From Artemia franciscana (taxonomy: Eukaryota; Arthropoda; Branchiopoda; Anostraca; Artemiidae), in NCBI RefSeq assembly GCF_032884065.1, contig NC_088883.1, positions 33,835,354 to 33,899,353 on the forward strand: 64,000 nucleotides of DNA, written 5' to 3'. The position numbers and the translations under genes were made by a program. Below the pieces are notes generated by a model that was not told the DNA's origin, ran no database searches, and saw nothing but the letters and a program-made list of their open reading frames with translations. Shown here one piece after another: positions 1 to 12,300 of this stretch. Numbering within the stretch: the first letter of the stretch is position 1; the number at the start of each line of letters is the position of its first letter.

Positions 1-660
1 ATATTTTATAATTCTGCAATAAAAATTTTGAAGTGTTTAAAAGCCAAAGAGAAAATAAATTAGCCTTCTATAAATTTTAGAAAGATTTTCATTTTTAAAA
101 TTTGCTGCTGCTTCTCCCCCCCCCCCCCTGACAAGTCACATTGTCGTTGTTGGCATACTTAAGCACAGTTTAGACTATTAGGGGAGAGTGGAGTTAGAAT
201 AGCTTCTCAATCGCTGTGGAGTGGGAACAGAATTAGGAAGTTTTCGTTCCCTCTCAATGATAGTTTCTGTTAAGCTTAGTGACTAAGCTAAATATAAGAT
301 AGAGTAGGGGGGGGGGGGCAATTTTCTGCAAAATTGGGGGAATATTTGTACAGTGCTTGGCAAAAGATATTCGTTTTTTTATTTGTTCAATAATACTAAT
401 GTAGTTTCTTAAATCCAGAAGAGAAAAGCTTGAAATTTTGTCAGTGACTTGTCTGTGTGTATAGATAGATGTATCCAGCCAAATATTTTGGGGACTCAAG
501 GGGATTCCCAAGGGATATAAAAAATTAATGATTTTTATGCCCAGTATCCAAATATGTGCATAATCTTTACTTTTGTTGTAGAATTTCAAAGGAGGAAGGG
601 GGTATATATTCATTTCTCCCTCCATGTATGAAGGAAGGAAAGATGTTGATTTTCTTCCTG
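1..660. other. AT-rich spacer, no gene seen
   Basis: AT-rich sequence broken by a C run near 115-128 and a G run near 307-318. A minus-strand frame of 137 codons (254-667) is open, but it has no recognisable motif, no splice signals and reads through homopolymer runs, so I do not call it a gene. Confidence 0.6.
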
Positions 661-829
661 TATACACTTGCCTTTAAAGAGAATTGTCCAAACAAACTCT
701 TCTCTCAAAATTTATAACCTTTTAGTAAGTAAAAGTAATTGCAATGAATGGGTAGGTCGCTTGTTTGTTGATTTTTGTGTTGTTTTTTTTTTTTTTTTTT
801 TTTTTTTTTGCTTAGGGATCTTATTATCC

Positions 830-2035
830 TGCAATTTAATCATTGTGACGTATCCAATGTGCTGCATATCTTGTTTACATCTTTTTTTAAAAGCACTGCA
901 ATGAATTTGTAGCTCTGGCGTTTTCATTCGATTGGATACCTTATTAGTGTTCCTTATAGTCATTGTGGTGTATCCAATGGGCTGCATATCCTTTTAACAT
1001 CCTTTGCTGAAGCATTGCAATGAAACAATAGCTCTGCTGATTCCATTTGGTTAAAGATCTTATCATGGTTGTGTTTAGTCATTGTGATGTATCCAATGGG
1101 CTGTACTTCTTTTTGACATCCTTTTCTAAAGCATCGCAGTGAATCAGTAACTCGGCTGATTTCATTTGGTTAAAGATCTTCTTTTTCTGTTTAGTCATTG
1201 TGATGTATCCAATGTGCTGCATATCCTTTTAACATCCTTTGCTGAAGCATTGCAATGAATCAGTATCTCTGCTGATTTCATTTGGCTACAAGATCTTATT
1301 ATGGTTCTGTTTAGCCTTTGCGATGTATCTAATGTGCTGCGTGTTCTTTCAACATCCTCTGCTGAAGCTTTGCAATGAATCAGTAGCTCTGCTGGTTTTG
1401 TTTGGTTGGGGATCTCATTAAGGTCCTGTTTAGTCATTGTGATGTATCTAATGTGCTACATATCTTGTTAACATTCTTTGCTGAAGCATTGCAATGAATC
1501 TCTAGCTCTGACGATTTCGTTCAGTTGGAGATCCTATTATTGTTCTTTTTAGTCATTGTTATGTATCCAATGTGCTGCATATCCTTTTAACATCCTTTGC
1601 TGAAGGATTACAGTGAATCAGTATCTCTGCTGATTTCATTTGGTTACGAGATCTTGTTATGGTTCTAGTTAATCATTGTGATGTATCCAATGTGTTGCAT
1701 ATCTTGTTAACATCCTTTGCTGAAGTATTGCAATGAATCAGTAGCTCTACTGATTTCATTTGGTTATAAGATCTTTTTATGTTTCTGTTTATCCACTGTG
1801 GTGTATCTAATGTGCTGCATATCCTTTTAACATCCTCTGATGAAACATTGCAATGAATCAGTAGCTCTACTGATTTCATTTGGTTATAAGATCTTTTTAT
1901 GTTTCTGTTTATCCACTGTGATGTATCTAATGTGCTGCATATCCTTTTAACATCCTCTGATGAAACATTGCAATGAATCAGTAGCTCTGCTAATTTCATT
2001 TGGTTGGAGATCTTATTATTGCGCTGTTTAATCCA
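830..2035. repeat. 120-bp tandem array, about ten copies
   Basis: A unit beginning near CATTGTGATGTATCCAATG recurs at about 840, 960, 1080, 1195, 1315, 1435, 1554, 1674, 1795 and 1915, a period of 119-121 bp. Units differ by point changes; the pair at about 1740-1980 is almost identical, so part of the array expanded recently. A poly-T run (782-809) sits just before it. Because 120 is a multiple of three, the minus strand stays open over several units (1195-1437, 1673-1999) and reads as a 40-residue repeat with a core like ELLIHCNxSxxDVKRICSTL. No start or splice context marks this as a gene, so it is called a minisatellite-type repeat. Confidence 0.85.
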
Positions 2036-2396
2036 GTGTGCTGCATATTTTGTCTTTAAGGGTTCAGCATTATCTTCAACTACTTTTGGTGTATGTACTT
2101 TTATTCAGTTTTACCATAATACACAATAATACATAGAATGACTTTATTTGCCCTTATTTCGATTGCCTTTGTTTATTGTAATGACAATTTTAGTTCTGCC
2201 CTTTTGTTTTCAGTATATTTAGAATTTTTTGCTGGTGATGCGATTTTGCTTAAATTCCATGATTTTGGTATGTTGTGTATTTAGAACGTGACGTATTTTA
2301 TGCATACCTCGATAATAAATATATTGAATTTTAGATCGACTTTTAAGTTTAATGCGAAGCTTTTGCAGTGTGGCTTTTACTAAACAAATGGAAGTG
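2036..2396. other. Spacer, nothing recognised
   Basis: AT-rich sequence between the 120-bp array and the next element. No coding, RNA or repeat signal was recognised. Confidence 0.5.
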
Positions 2397-2400
2397 TTTT

Positions 2401-4351
2401 TATGGCACTTGGTATTAACCAAGTGACATATAGCAGTCGCAAATTCTGTCGGTCTGTTGGTCTGTCGGTCCTGATTTTGCTACTTTAGGCATTCCAGGTA
2501 AGCTAGGACGACGAAATTCGGCAGGCATATCAGGGACCGGACCAGATTAAATTAGAAATAGTCGTTTTCCCGATTTGACCATCTGGGGGAGGGAGTGGGG
2601 GCCCCGTTAGTTTGGAAAAAATAGAAAAATTGAAGTATTTTTAAATTACGAACGGTTGATCAGATCTTAATGAAATTTGATGTTTGGAAGGATGTCTTGT
2701 CTCAGAGCTGTTATTTTAAATCCCGACCGGATCTGGTGACATTGGGGGGGGGGGGGGTGGGGGGGGGAGGAGAAACCTAAATCTTGGAAAACGCTTAGAG
2801 TGGAGGGATCGGGATGGAACTTGGTGGGGAAAATAAGGACAAGTCCTAGATAAATGATTGACATAATCGGAACGGATCCGCTCTCTTTGGGGTAGTTGGG
2901 GGGGGGGGGTTAATTCTGGAAAAAATGAGGTACTTACGAACGGGTGATCAGATCTCAATGAAATTTGATATTTAGAAGGATATTATGTCTCAGAGGTCTT
3001 ATTTTAAATCCCGACCGGATCTGGTGACATTGGGGGGGGGGGGGAATCCTAAAATCTTGGAAAACACTTAGAGTGGAGGGATTGGGATGAAACTGGGTGG
3101 TAAAAATAAGCACAAGTCCTAGATGCATGATTAACATAACCAGAACGGATCCGCTCTCTTTGGGTTAGTTGGGAGAGGGGGTAATTCTGAAAAATTAGAA
3201 AAAATGAGGTATTTTTAACTTACGAACGGGTGATCGGATCTCAATGAAATTTGATATTTAGAAGGATATCGTGTCTCAAAGCTCGTATTTTAAATCCCGA
3301 CCGGATCTGGTGGCAATGGGGGGAGTTTGGGGTGGGCGAACCTAAAATCATGGAAAATGATTAGATTGGAGGGATCGGGACGAAACTTGGTGGGAAAAAT
3401 AAGCAGAAATATTAGATACGTGATTTACATAATTGAAACGGATCCGCTCTATTGGGGGGGGGGGGTAACTCTCAAAAATTAGAAAAAATGACGTATTTTA
3501 ACTTACGAAGGAGTGATTGGATCTTCATGAAACTTCATATTTAGAAGGACCTCGTAACCCAGATCTGTGATTTTAAATAGCAACCGGATCCAGCGTCATT
3601 GGGGGGGGGCTGGAAATCGTAGAAAATACTTAAAGCGGAGAGATCAGGATGAAACTGAATGGGAGGAATAAAAACCTGTCTAGGATACGTGACTGACATA
3701 ACCGGACCGGGTCTGCTCTCTTTGGTGGAGTTGGGGGGGGGGGGGAATTTTGAAAATTGAGGTATTTGTACCTTACGAAAGGGTGACCAGATCTTAATGA
3801 AATTTGATATTTTAGAAGGAATTCATGTCTCAGAGCTCTTACTTCAAATTCCGACCAGATCTTTTGACATTGGGGGAGTTGGAGGGGGAAATCTCGGAAA
3901 ACACTTGGAGTGGAGGAATCGGGATGAAGCTTGGTGGATAGGATGAGAAAATGTCCTTAATACGTGATTGACGTAACCGTACTGGATTTGGCAAGTTTGG
4001 CTTCTTCTGGACGTGCTAGGACGATAAAAATTGGTAGGCGTGTCAGGGAGCTGCACAAATTGACTTGATAAAGTCTTTCCCAGATTTGACCATCTGGGAG
4101 GCTAAAGGGAGAGGAAAATTAGGTTTTTGTAACTTACAAGTGGGTGATCGGATCTGAATGAATTTTGACATTTAGAAGGGCATCGTGACTCAGAATTCTT
4201 ATTTTAAATCCTGACCGGCATTAAGCCTCTGATTTTCCTTTTAAATCAATCGATTGATTCTTAGAACTGTGTTAGAGCTCATACCATATGAGCTCTTGAC
4301 TTTTAGCTCTTCTTGTCTCGTCACAAGTGCCATAAGAGCTCTTAGCTCTTG
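2401..4351. mobile_element. Inverted-terminus element with internal ~285-bp array, copy 1
   Basis: The left end reads TATGGCACTTGG and the right end holds CAAGTGCCATA (4324-4334), its inverse, followed by a tail rich in AGAGCTCTTAGCTCTTG. The left end is also a hairpin: CACTTGGT (2406-2413), 4-nt loop, ACCAAGTG (2418-2425). The interior is about five degenerate units of roughly 285 bp. Each has an ATGAAATTTGATATTTAGAAGG stretch (shown here in part), a long G run (near 2744, 2899, 3032, 3456, 3601, 3733) and a GGAACGGATCCGCTCTCTTT-like stretch. No transposase frame is visible. Related copies lie at 51185-51641 and 57741-61372. It is probably a non-autonomous DNA transposon; the superfamily is unknown. 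Confidence 0.7.
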
Positions 4352-5150
4352 TTTTCTATAATCTTTACAATTTAATTGCCTCATTTTACCACAGGCTGTC
4401 CATTACAATGATTCTTTTTCCGAGTATATTAACATTACATTCTAAGCCCTACCTGTATATGAAGAGGAAGAGGAAGATGAATTATAGCGACAGCTTGTAT
4501 AATAAATAAGCAAATAGTAGAAAAAATCGAAAAACATGATTGCAAAAACAGAAGAGAATTATATGATTAACGTCGTAAACCTTGGGAACAATCAAAAACA
4601 TCTCGAGATTCATGGAAACATGAGCTCAAAAGGACCTATCCTTGGAAGCCGCCAGGGTAAATGTAACCAAGTCTTGATATGCACTTTCTTTTAATGAAAT
4701 GTTACCGTTACTTTTATTTGTATTTTCTGTTTTTAATGTTAGTTTATATCAGATGTGAAAGCTTTAATTATTTACTACTTTATTCTTCTTATATTTTCCA
4801 AAATATTTCAATTTTCGTATATGGATAAATGAACAAATGAAAAGAGATGTAAATTAGGAGGAGAAAGTAATTTAAGGAAAAATGTTAAATGCCAGAAATA
4901 TAGAAAGTACGGATTAAATAGTTTAAATGGATCTTTCAATGGAGGTATAGAGCTGGAAAACTCCGTGTGTTACTGTCTCTGTAAGTCTTATGTGGGTGAA
5001 CATGTAGGTAAGTTGGTGAACAACATGTTTTTCCTAAAATTCCTTTGAGGAAGGGAAGTATATGTAAATTTCACAAATGTATGAAGATTTGACATAATGC
5101 AAATTATATAGTCTATGATGTTGGCTATTTCAAGGTATACTGATATCTTA
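4352..5150. other. Spacer, no gene seen
   Basis: AT-rich sequence with a GAAGAGGAAGAGGAAGATG purine stretch near 4460-4480. No frame with splice signals or recognised domain was found. Confidence 0.5.
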
Positions 5151-5209
5151 ATGGCTGAAGGAGTTTTGTCCAGTTTCAAGATTTATGTCAAAACTCTGGC
5201 TGTATCAAA

Positions 5210-6895
5210 CAGTTCGTGGTAACGAACTGTAGTAAGGAGCGACCCGGCTCAATACTAACCAAAACTTAAAAAAATGGAATTTTGATACCAATAGCTACAT
5301 CAAAAGAATCGCATTTTAGTGCTGGTTTTAAATATATAACTTTCATCAAGTTCAGTCTTACCCATCAAAAGTTACGAGCCTGAGAAAATGTGCGTAATTT
5401 TAGAAAATAGGGGGAAACACCCCCTAAAAGTCATAGAATCTTAACGAAAATCGCACCATCAGATTCAGCGTATCAGAGAACCCTACTGTAGAAGTTTCGA
5501 GCTCCTATCTACAAAAATGTGGAATTTTGCATTTTTTGCCAGAAGGCAGATCACGGATGTGTGTTTATTTTTTTGTTTTTTTTTCCCAGGGGTGATCGTA
5601 TCGACCCAGTTGTCCTAGAATGTTGCAAGAGGGCTCATTATAACGGAAATGAAAAGTTCTTGTGCCCTTTTTAAGTGACCAAAAAAATTGGAGGGCACCT
5701 AGGCCCCCTCCCACGCTAATTATTTTCTCAAAGTTAACGGATCAAAATTCTGAGATAGCCATTTTATTCAGCGTAGTCGAAAAACCTTATAACTATGTCT
5801 TTGGAGACGACTTACTCCCCCACAGTCCCCGTGGGAGGGGCAATAAGTTACAAACTTTGACCTGTGCTTACATATAGTAATGGTTATTGGGAAGTATACA
5901 GGCGTTTTCAGGAGGATTTTTTTGGTTGGGGAGGGGTTGAGAAGAGGGGGATATGCTGGGGGAACTTTCCATCGAGAATTTGTCATGGGAGAAGAAAATT
6001 TCTATGAAGGGAGAGCAGGATTTACTAGCATTATTTAAAAAAAAAACAATTAAAAAATAAATGTGAAAAAGCTTTTTCAGCTGGAAGTAAGGAACAGCAA
6101 TAAAACTTAAAACAAACAGAAATTATTACCCATATGAGGGGCTCACCTCCTTCTAATACCTCGCTCTTTACGCTAAAGTATTTTTAGTAATTTCAACTAT
6201 TTATTCTACGGCTTTTGTGATTCAGGGGTCATTCTTAATGAATTGGGATAAAATTTAAGCTTTAGTGTAAAGAGCGAGGTACTGACGATGGGGCGAATCC
6301 CCTCATATATGTAATAAAAACATGAGAATACAAAGATTCTTTACGTAAGCTAATTTATAAGTTACGTAAATCTTTTACCAATAAAAAGATTCGTAAAAAA
6401 TTAAAAGTTCTAGTTGCCTTTTTAATTAAACAAAAATCGGAGGGCAACTAGGCTTCGTCCCCCGCTCTTTTTTTCTCAAAATCATTCGATCAAAATTATG
6501 AGAAAGCCATTTAGCCAAAAAAAAAAAAAAATGCAAATTTCGTTTTGATTATTCCTCTGCGGAGAGCCAAAATCAAAACATGCATTGATTCAAAAACGTT
6601 CAGAAATTAAATAATAAAAAAACAAGTTTTTTTTAACTGAAAGTAAGGAGCGACATTAAAACGCACAGAAATTACTTCGTGTATGAAAGAGGCTGCGTCC
6701 TCATCAACGCCCCGCTCTTTACGCTATAGTTTTTTACTGTTTTAAAAAGAAGAATTGAGAGAAAGAGTCAAACTTTAGCGTAAAGAACGGGGCGCTGATG
6801 AGGAAGCAGCCTCTTTCATATACGAAGTAATTTCTGTGCGATTTAAGTTTTAATGTCGCTCCTTACTTTCAGTTAAAAAAAACTTAATTTTTTTA
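5210..6895 (+). mobile_element. Family Y repeat (hairpin-headed, 1.7 kb), fullest copy
   Basis: It begins with a perfect terminal hairpin, CAGTTCGTGGTAACGAACTG (5210-5229), then GTAGTAAGGAGCGACC. It continues through AT-rich sequence with phrases such as GGGGGAAACACCCCCTAAAA and GGAGGGCACCTAGGCCCCC. These phrases recur in order at 18780-20046 (minus strand), in part at 16601-16850, and in diverged form at 26000-26510. No protein domain is visible. The last part holds a foldback of about 100-bp arms, and an earlier half-copy of that foldback lies at about 6080-6310. The mobilising system is unknown; the terminal hairpin is the best structural clue. Confidence 0.65.
6624..6885. repeat. Long inverted repeat (foldback), ~105-bp arms
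   Basis: Left arm 6624-6727 (with AACTGAAAGTAAGGAGCGAC, then GAAATTACTTCGTGTATGAA) is the near-perfect inverse of right arm 6771-6885. About 43 bp separate them. It forms the end of the family Y element, and single arms occur at about 6085-6175, 6265-6310 and 18795-18900. Confidence 0.85.
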
Positions 6896-6902
6896 TTTAA
6901 TT

Positions 6903-9310
6903 GCAAGAAGAGGTGCGGTTCTATCAGTAATAATAATTAATTTATTATTTTCTTTGAATTTGTTATATATTTCGGTATTACTTTTCTATTATAATAATTA
7001 TTTTTAATCATTATAACTTGTTAGCCTATAATTATTTATTTGATTAATAAACGACACAACATTCGCACGGGATTCTGATTAATGGATAATTCTTCTGGGC
7101 TTGGCTTATTTTGGCAGGTGCTTTCGGGCCGAAAAACCCCTCGCTAGCTAATTTATCACTATGGATTGGCTCCTCGTAGTAGCATAATATTTGTAGGCAT
7201 GAATATATAATGAGTTGGAGGTAATCGCCTTGAGATTGTCTGTGGAGGATTTCGACTCTTGTTGATAGAAGAGCATCGACAAGTGCTGAAAGCCATGTTG
7301 TGACCAAGACGGGCCCGGGGTTGCACAAAGCCTCCATTCATTCCGGAGGTCCTGGAACTTCTTGCTGTCCGATTCTAAGCCGGCCTAAGCGCTTTGGTGT
7401 AGATTTGAGAAGATTTGTTGCTCCTCGTCCTGCACAGGTATCTGGGACCATTGCTTTTCTGAGCCAAAAATTATTTCAATGTTTTAAAGAATATGAAAAT
7501 TGGAACTTGGAATGTAACGACGTTAAAAAGTTACTATCGTATGGACATTTTGACTGACCCATCCCGGCGATTCGACTGAACTTATTAGGAGTTTCAGGAA
7601 CTCATATTCTAGGGGCAGGAAGGGTGGGGTACATAGACAGAAAGTAGGGCTCATGATGAATAAAGATTCTGCTAAGTCTTTTTTAGGCTGGAAAGGAAAT
7701 AATGATATAACAGTGATCGCTCATTCCAAGAGCAACACTTTGGTTTTTTCGTGTTTTTTTCCTAGCACCCCGATTTCAGCTTACTCCTAGAAAATGGTAA
7801 AGGTCTAACCTCAGCGGTTTTTATGGAAAGTGTGGACCTTAGGCCAGATTGATGAATATGACTTCGCATTTTGGAAAGCCTCGTACAATTCTTGTCTGGG
7901 GCTAAAAATCTTGTTTCCACTCATTTCTGTTCGTGATTTCATCTGAGTTTATTATTCGGTATTTGCACTTGGGATTATGGTAGATAAACGGTATTAGATG
8001 TGCCTCTTAAACTTTAAAAGTTCTCTCATTGCTAAAGAAATTAGAGTTTATCCTTTGCTCCTTTCTAAGTGATGACGTTAGAAACTTGGCCCACGGCAAA
8101 AAGGCAACTTTTGAACTAAGACCCATAGATTTTTTTTTTCGACGGCAGTCAATAGCTCTTGATGAGCTGATCAAAGTATATGACTTCCATTTTTTGGTAG
8201 AAAAAATTCCTCCATTAGATATACTAGTTTGAAAGTTAAAAGGGGTTGATAACTTCAGTAGCAAGGTACACATTGAAATAAAAAATAGGCCGGTACCAAT
8301 TGTGAGACATACAGGAGAGCGTTAAGCAACAGTCGGCTGTTAGCTCATAATCATTTTTGGCAATGAGGGGTTCACAACTTTTGCTAGTTGGTGTATCTAT
8401 TATTTGTTTTCTATGTATTTGATGGTAAGGCCAATTTGGTTCCAGCGGTAAGACATGTAGGGGACTTGTAAGTATAATCGGCTGTTAGGCTACAATCATC
8501 TTCAGCGATGAGGGGTTTTTAACTTTTCCTAGTTGCAATGAGGGGTTTGTAACTTTCGCGAGTTGGTGTATCTAGTATTTATTTTAAGATCTTTACAGAT
8601 TAACAACTTTAGCGTTTAATCGGAGCGAGGAAACAAAACCAAAGTGGTGCTCTCGCAACACTTTACTCGGCGAAGCTGAACAAAGGTTGCCGCAACGCCT
8701 CACGTTGCCCATGAAACTTAGACTTACTTTGATAACTAAAAAGTGCAGGGGATCAGTTCTAGCAGTATATGCCCCTGTAGAACCAACTAATGGAGATATG
8801 GTTACTCTTATGAATTTTACTTATAGCTACAGGAACAATAGACAGGGTCCCAGGTAGAAATATGGTGTTTTATTAGGAGATTTTTTTCGCCCAGGTCGGT
8901 AGAAATCGGGATAGATGGTACACTAGCCTATGTAAATTTGGTTAGGGAAAAAAAAAAACAGTAATGGCTAAAGATTGCTGCAATTTTGTAGGCATAATAA
9001 TCCAATTATAACCAATACAATATTTGGTCATAAAATGACCCAGCAGTTAACGTGGTATTCACGCGATAGTAAAACAGCAAACCTTATTGATTATGTGATT
9101 GTATACAGAAGACTGGCAAGGAAGGATCAATTCCAGATACTAGGGTATTTAGGAGTGATGTTTTGATGTTAAAAGCATAAATCACCGCCTAGTAGTTTCT
9201 AAGGTTAATTTAAAGCTGAGATTTTGGAAGGGTAACTACCTCCCAGGCAGTTATGATGTTGGTAGACTCCAGGATGAGAATTTGAGAGAAAGTTTTCTGG
9301 AACTGAAGGA
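6903..9310 (+). mobile_element. LINE family A, copy 1 (5' region and broken endonuclease)
   Basis: The 5' leader (about 6903-7490) is repeated at 9355-9950, so both copies keep the same start. After it comes a decayed APE-type endonuclease: the first codons read MKIGTWNV near 7491-7515, a typical endonuclease start. After an interruption the frame resumes with VYAPVEPT at 8768-8791, and ITNTIFGHKM and LTWYSRDSKTANLIDYV follow at about 9010-9090. These motifs belong to non-LTR retrotransposon ORF2 proteins. Stops and frameshifts are frequent, and no reverse transcriptase remains before copy 2 begins. The element is dead. Confidence 0.75.
7736..8700. repeat. Foreign insert splitting the LINE A endonuclease, with an internal duplication
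   Basis: The endonuclease frame stops matching after about 7735 and resumes near 8720. The ~960 bp between shows no LINE motif. It contains two related ~140-bp units (about 8297-8405 and 8436-8580) that share GGCTGTTAG, GCAATGAGGGGTT and GAGTTGGTGTATCTA-like stretches. I read it as a later insertion or a chimeric segment; exact edges are uncertain. Confidence 0.45.
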
Positions 9311-9354
9311 GTTTTGTCCGGTTTCAAGATTTATGTCACACCGTGGGATGTATT

Positions 9355-12300
9355 GCAAAAAGAGGTACGGTCCTATAAGTAATAATAGTTTATTATTTTC
9401 TATTAATTTATTATATATTTACGTACTAATTTTTTATCTTAATAATTATTTTTAATCACTATCATTTTTTAATGTATAATTGTTTATTTGATTAATAAAC
9501 GACTCAACATTCGTACGGGGTACTGATTAATGGATAATTCTTCTGGGCTCGGTTTGTTTTGGCAGTTGCTTTCGGGCTGAAAAACCTCTTCCTAGCTAAT
9601 TTATCTACCATGGATTGCCTACCCGTAGTAGCATAATATTTGTAGGCATACATATGTAATGATTCGGAGGTAATAGCCTTGAGATTGTCTGTGCAGGATT
9701 TCAATTCTTGTTGATAGAAGAGCATCCCCAAGTGCTGAAAGCCATGTTGTGACCAAGATGGGCTCAGGGTTGCATAATGCCTCCATTCATTCTGAAAGTC
9801 CTGGAGACTTCTTGCTGTTTGGTTATAAGCCGGCCTAAGCGCTTCAGCTTAGACCTGAGAAGATGTGTTGGTCCCCGTTTGCACTGGTATCGAGGACCAT
9901 TGCTTTTCCTGAGGTAAAAACAATGTCAATGTTTTACAGAATATGGACATTGGAACTAAGAATGTAATGACTTTAAAAAGTAAGTATTGTATCGACATTT
10001 TGACTGGTCCATCCTGGCGATTCGAAATTGGACTTATTAGGAGTTTCGGAAGGTCATATCCCAGGGAAAAGAAGCATCAAATTCGGTAATATAGAATTTA
10101 TTTATCGGGCAGAAAGGATGGGGTATATAGAGAGGGAGTAGGGCTCATGATGAATAAAGACTCTGGTAAGTCTTGTTTTGACTGGGAAGGAATTAGTAAT
10201 AGAATAGTGATCGCTCATTTCATAGATTGCTGCAGTTGCTACAATCTTGTTATAACCAATACAGTATTTGGTCGTAAAATGGCCCACAAGTTAACGTGGT
10301 ATTCGGGTGATAGTAAAACAGCAACTCTTTATTGATTTATGTGATTGTAAACCGAATAGGCTACTGGCATCGTAGGATCAATACCAGATGCTAGGGTATT
10401 CAGGAGTGATGTTATTGAGGTTAAAAGCATAAATCACCGCCTAGTAGTATCTAAGTTTAATTTAAAGCTGAAATTTCGGAAGGGTTCCTACCTCCTGGGC
10501 AGTTATGATATTGGTAGACTCCAGGATGAGAATTTGAGAGAAACTTTCCGGGAACAATTATAAACTGGACAGTTTAAAATTTGACAATCTTGAAGATGTA
10601 TGAAATAATTTGAGGAATATAATTTGTGAAGTTGCCGATGTTGTCTTAGGAAAAAACGTTAGAAACTTAGCCAGGAATATTTGTGAGAAAGCTTTATGTT
10701 TAATAGAAATGAGAAGGGGCCTGCACAGGAATTATCTGAGTGATAGATCATGTGAAAACAAGAGGAATGCAAAGAAAGTGGAGAAAGCATTAGAATATTA
10801 ACTAAGTAGGTGTGAAGTGGAGGCCATGGATAAACTTACCGAGCATCTGGAATATGCGACTGGACCGCACAATAGCAAAATATTATAGGCTATTGGCATA
10901 TTAATAAATTGAAAGGGAGTAGTCAATTAGGACTTGTCCCAATTAAAGATACGAACGGGCCATAGTTAGTGATAAGAAAAGAGTTAAAGGGAGATGGACA
11001 GAACATTCTGAGAATTTGCCAAACCGAGATAGAGTTGTAGGAAAAGATATAGAGGAAAATCAAAAAGTTTGTGATACCTTGGATGTGAAGGAAGATATGT
11101 TTTGTGAGGAAGAATAAGCGACAGTACTAAAAGGATTAAAGGATATTATGGCCCTCGTGCCGATATTGTGATAAATGACTCTCTTAAATGTGGTGGCTAT
11201 GTGGTTAGAAATAAGTTAGAAGAAAGGGGAAGTACCTGCTGATTTTAGAAAACCGTAGTTAAACCACTGTATAAGAAAGGTGATAAAAGTGACTATGGTA
11301 ATTATCGAGACATTAGCCTGGTCTCTGTAGGTAGCAAATTACTTAGTACTATGATACTTTGTAGACTGAGAGATGCTGTAGACAAAGTTATAAGAGAAAA
11401 ACAGTGTGGTTATTAGAAATTTTCACTCTTGTGTTGATAATAGAGAAGTGCCTTAGTTGTCAAACATCTTTAGTCCTCAGTTTTATAGATTATGAGCAAG
11501 CGTTCGATTCTGTTGGTTGAAGAGCTTTAGCTAAGGTATTATCCTTGTATAGTATACCAGACAAATACATTAAAGTGATTAGTACTATGTACGAGAATAA
11601 CACTGCTGCGGTTAAGATAGGAAATGAGGTTAGCAGCTGGTTTCATATTAAATCAGTAGTCAAGCAGGGTTGGGTTCTATTCCCCTTTATATGGATCATT
11701 TTGATGGAATTAGTCTTAACGAACACAGGAAAGGCAATGGCAGAACACGGAATCAAGTGGGAAGGAAAATATTTCTTGGACTTAGATTTTGCTGATGATT
11801 TAAGCATTCCAGATGAAGTTTTGAGCAAAATGAACGGGCTTTTAGAGGTTTTGCGAGTTCAGGGTGCTAGAATAGATTTGAAAATTAATGTTCAAAAGAC
11901 TAAGTCGCTAAGGTTAGGAATAAGTGAAGATGAAAGGTTACGTTGGGTAACGAACAGGTTGATCAGGAGGATAGCTACACTTACCTTGGTAGTATTATTA
12001 GAAACGACGGTGGGAGCAGTGAAGATGTTAAAAGTAGGATAGCCAAGGCTCAAGGTGTTTTTCCACAGTTTTAAAAGGTCTGGAAGAATAGGAAGATAAG
12101 TCTGCAAACCAAGATTAGAATAATGGAAGCTACAGTGATGACAGTGGTCGAATATGGTTCTGAAGCATGGGCACTCTGAAAGGCGGATGAAGATTTGCTA
12201 GATGTTTTCCCAGAGAAATTGGATACGGATTGTTCTGGGTAGGCTGCTCGGCTGACTGACCGTATTTTAAACAGTAGGCTTTACGGAAAGTGTGGTTCGA

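Noticed and set aside
254..667. 137-codon minus-strand open frame
   Set aside because: No motif, no splice or promoter signal, and it translates homopolymer G/C runs; consistent with chance in low-stop AT-rich DNA.
830..2035. CRISPR array
   Set aside because: Units are contiguous 120-bp tandem repeats without short constant repeats and unique spacers, in a eukaryotic context.
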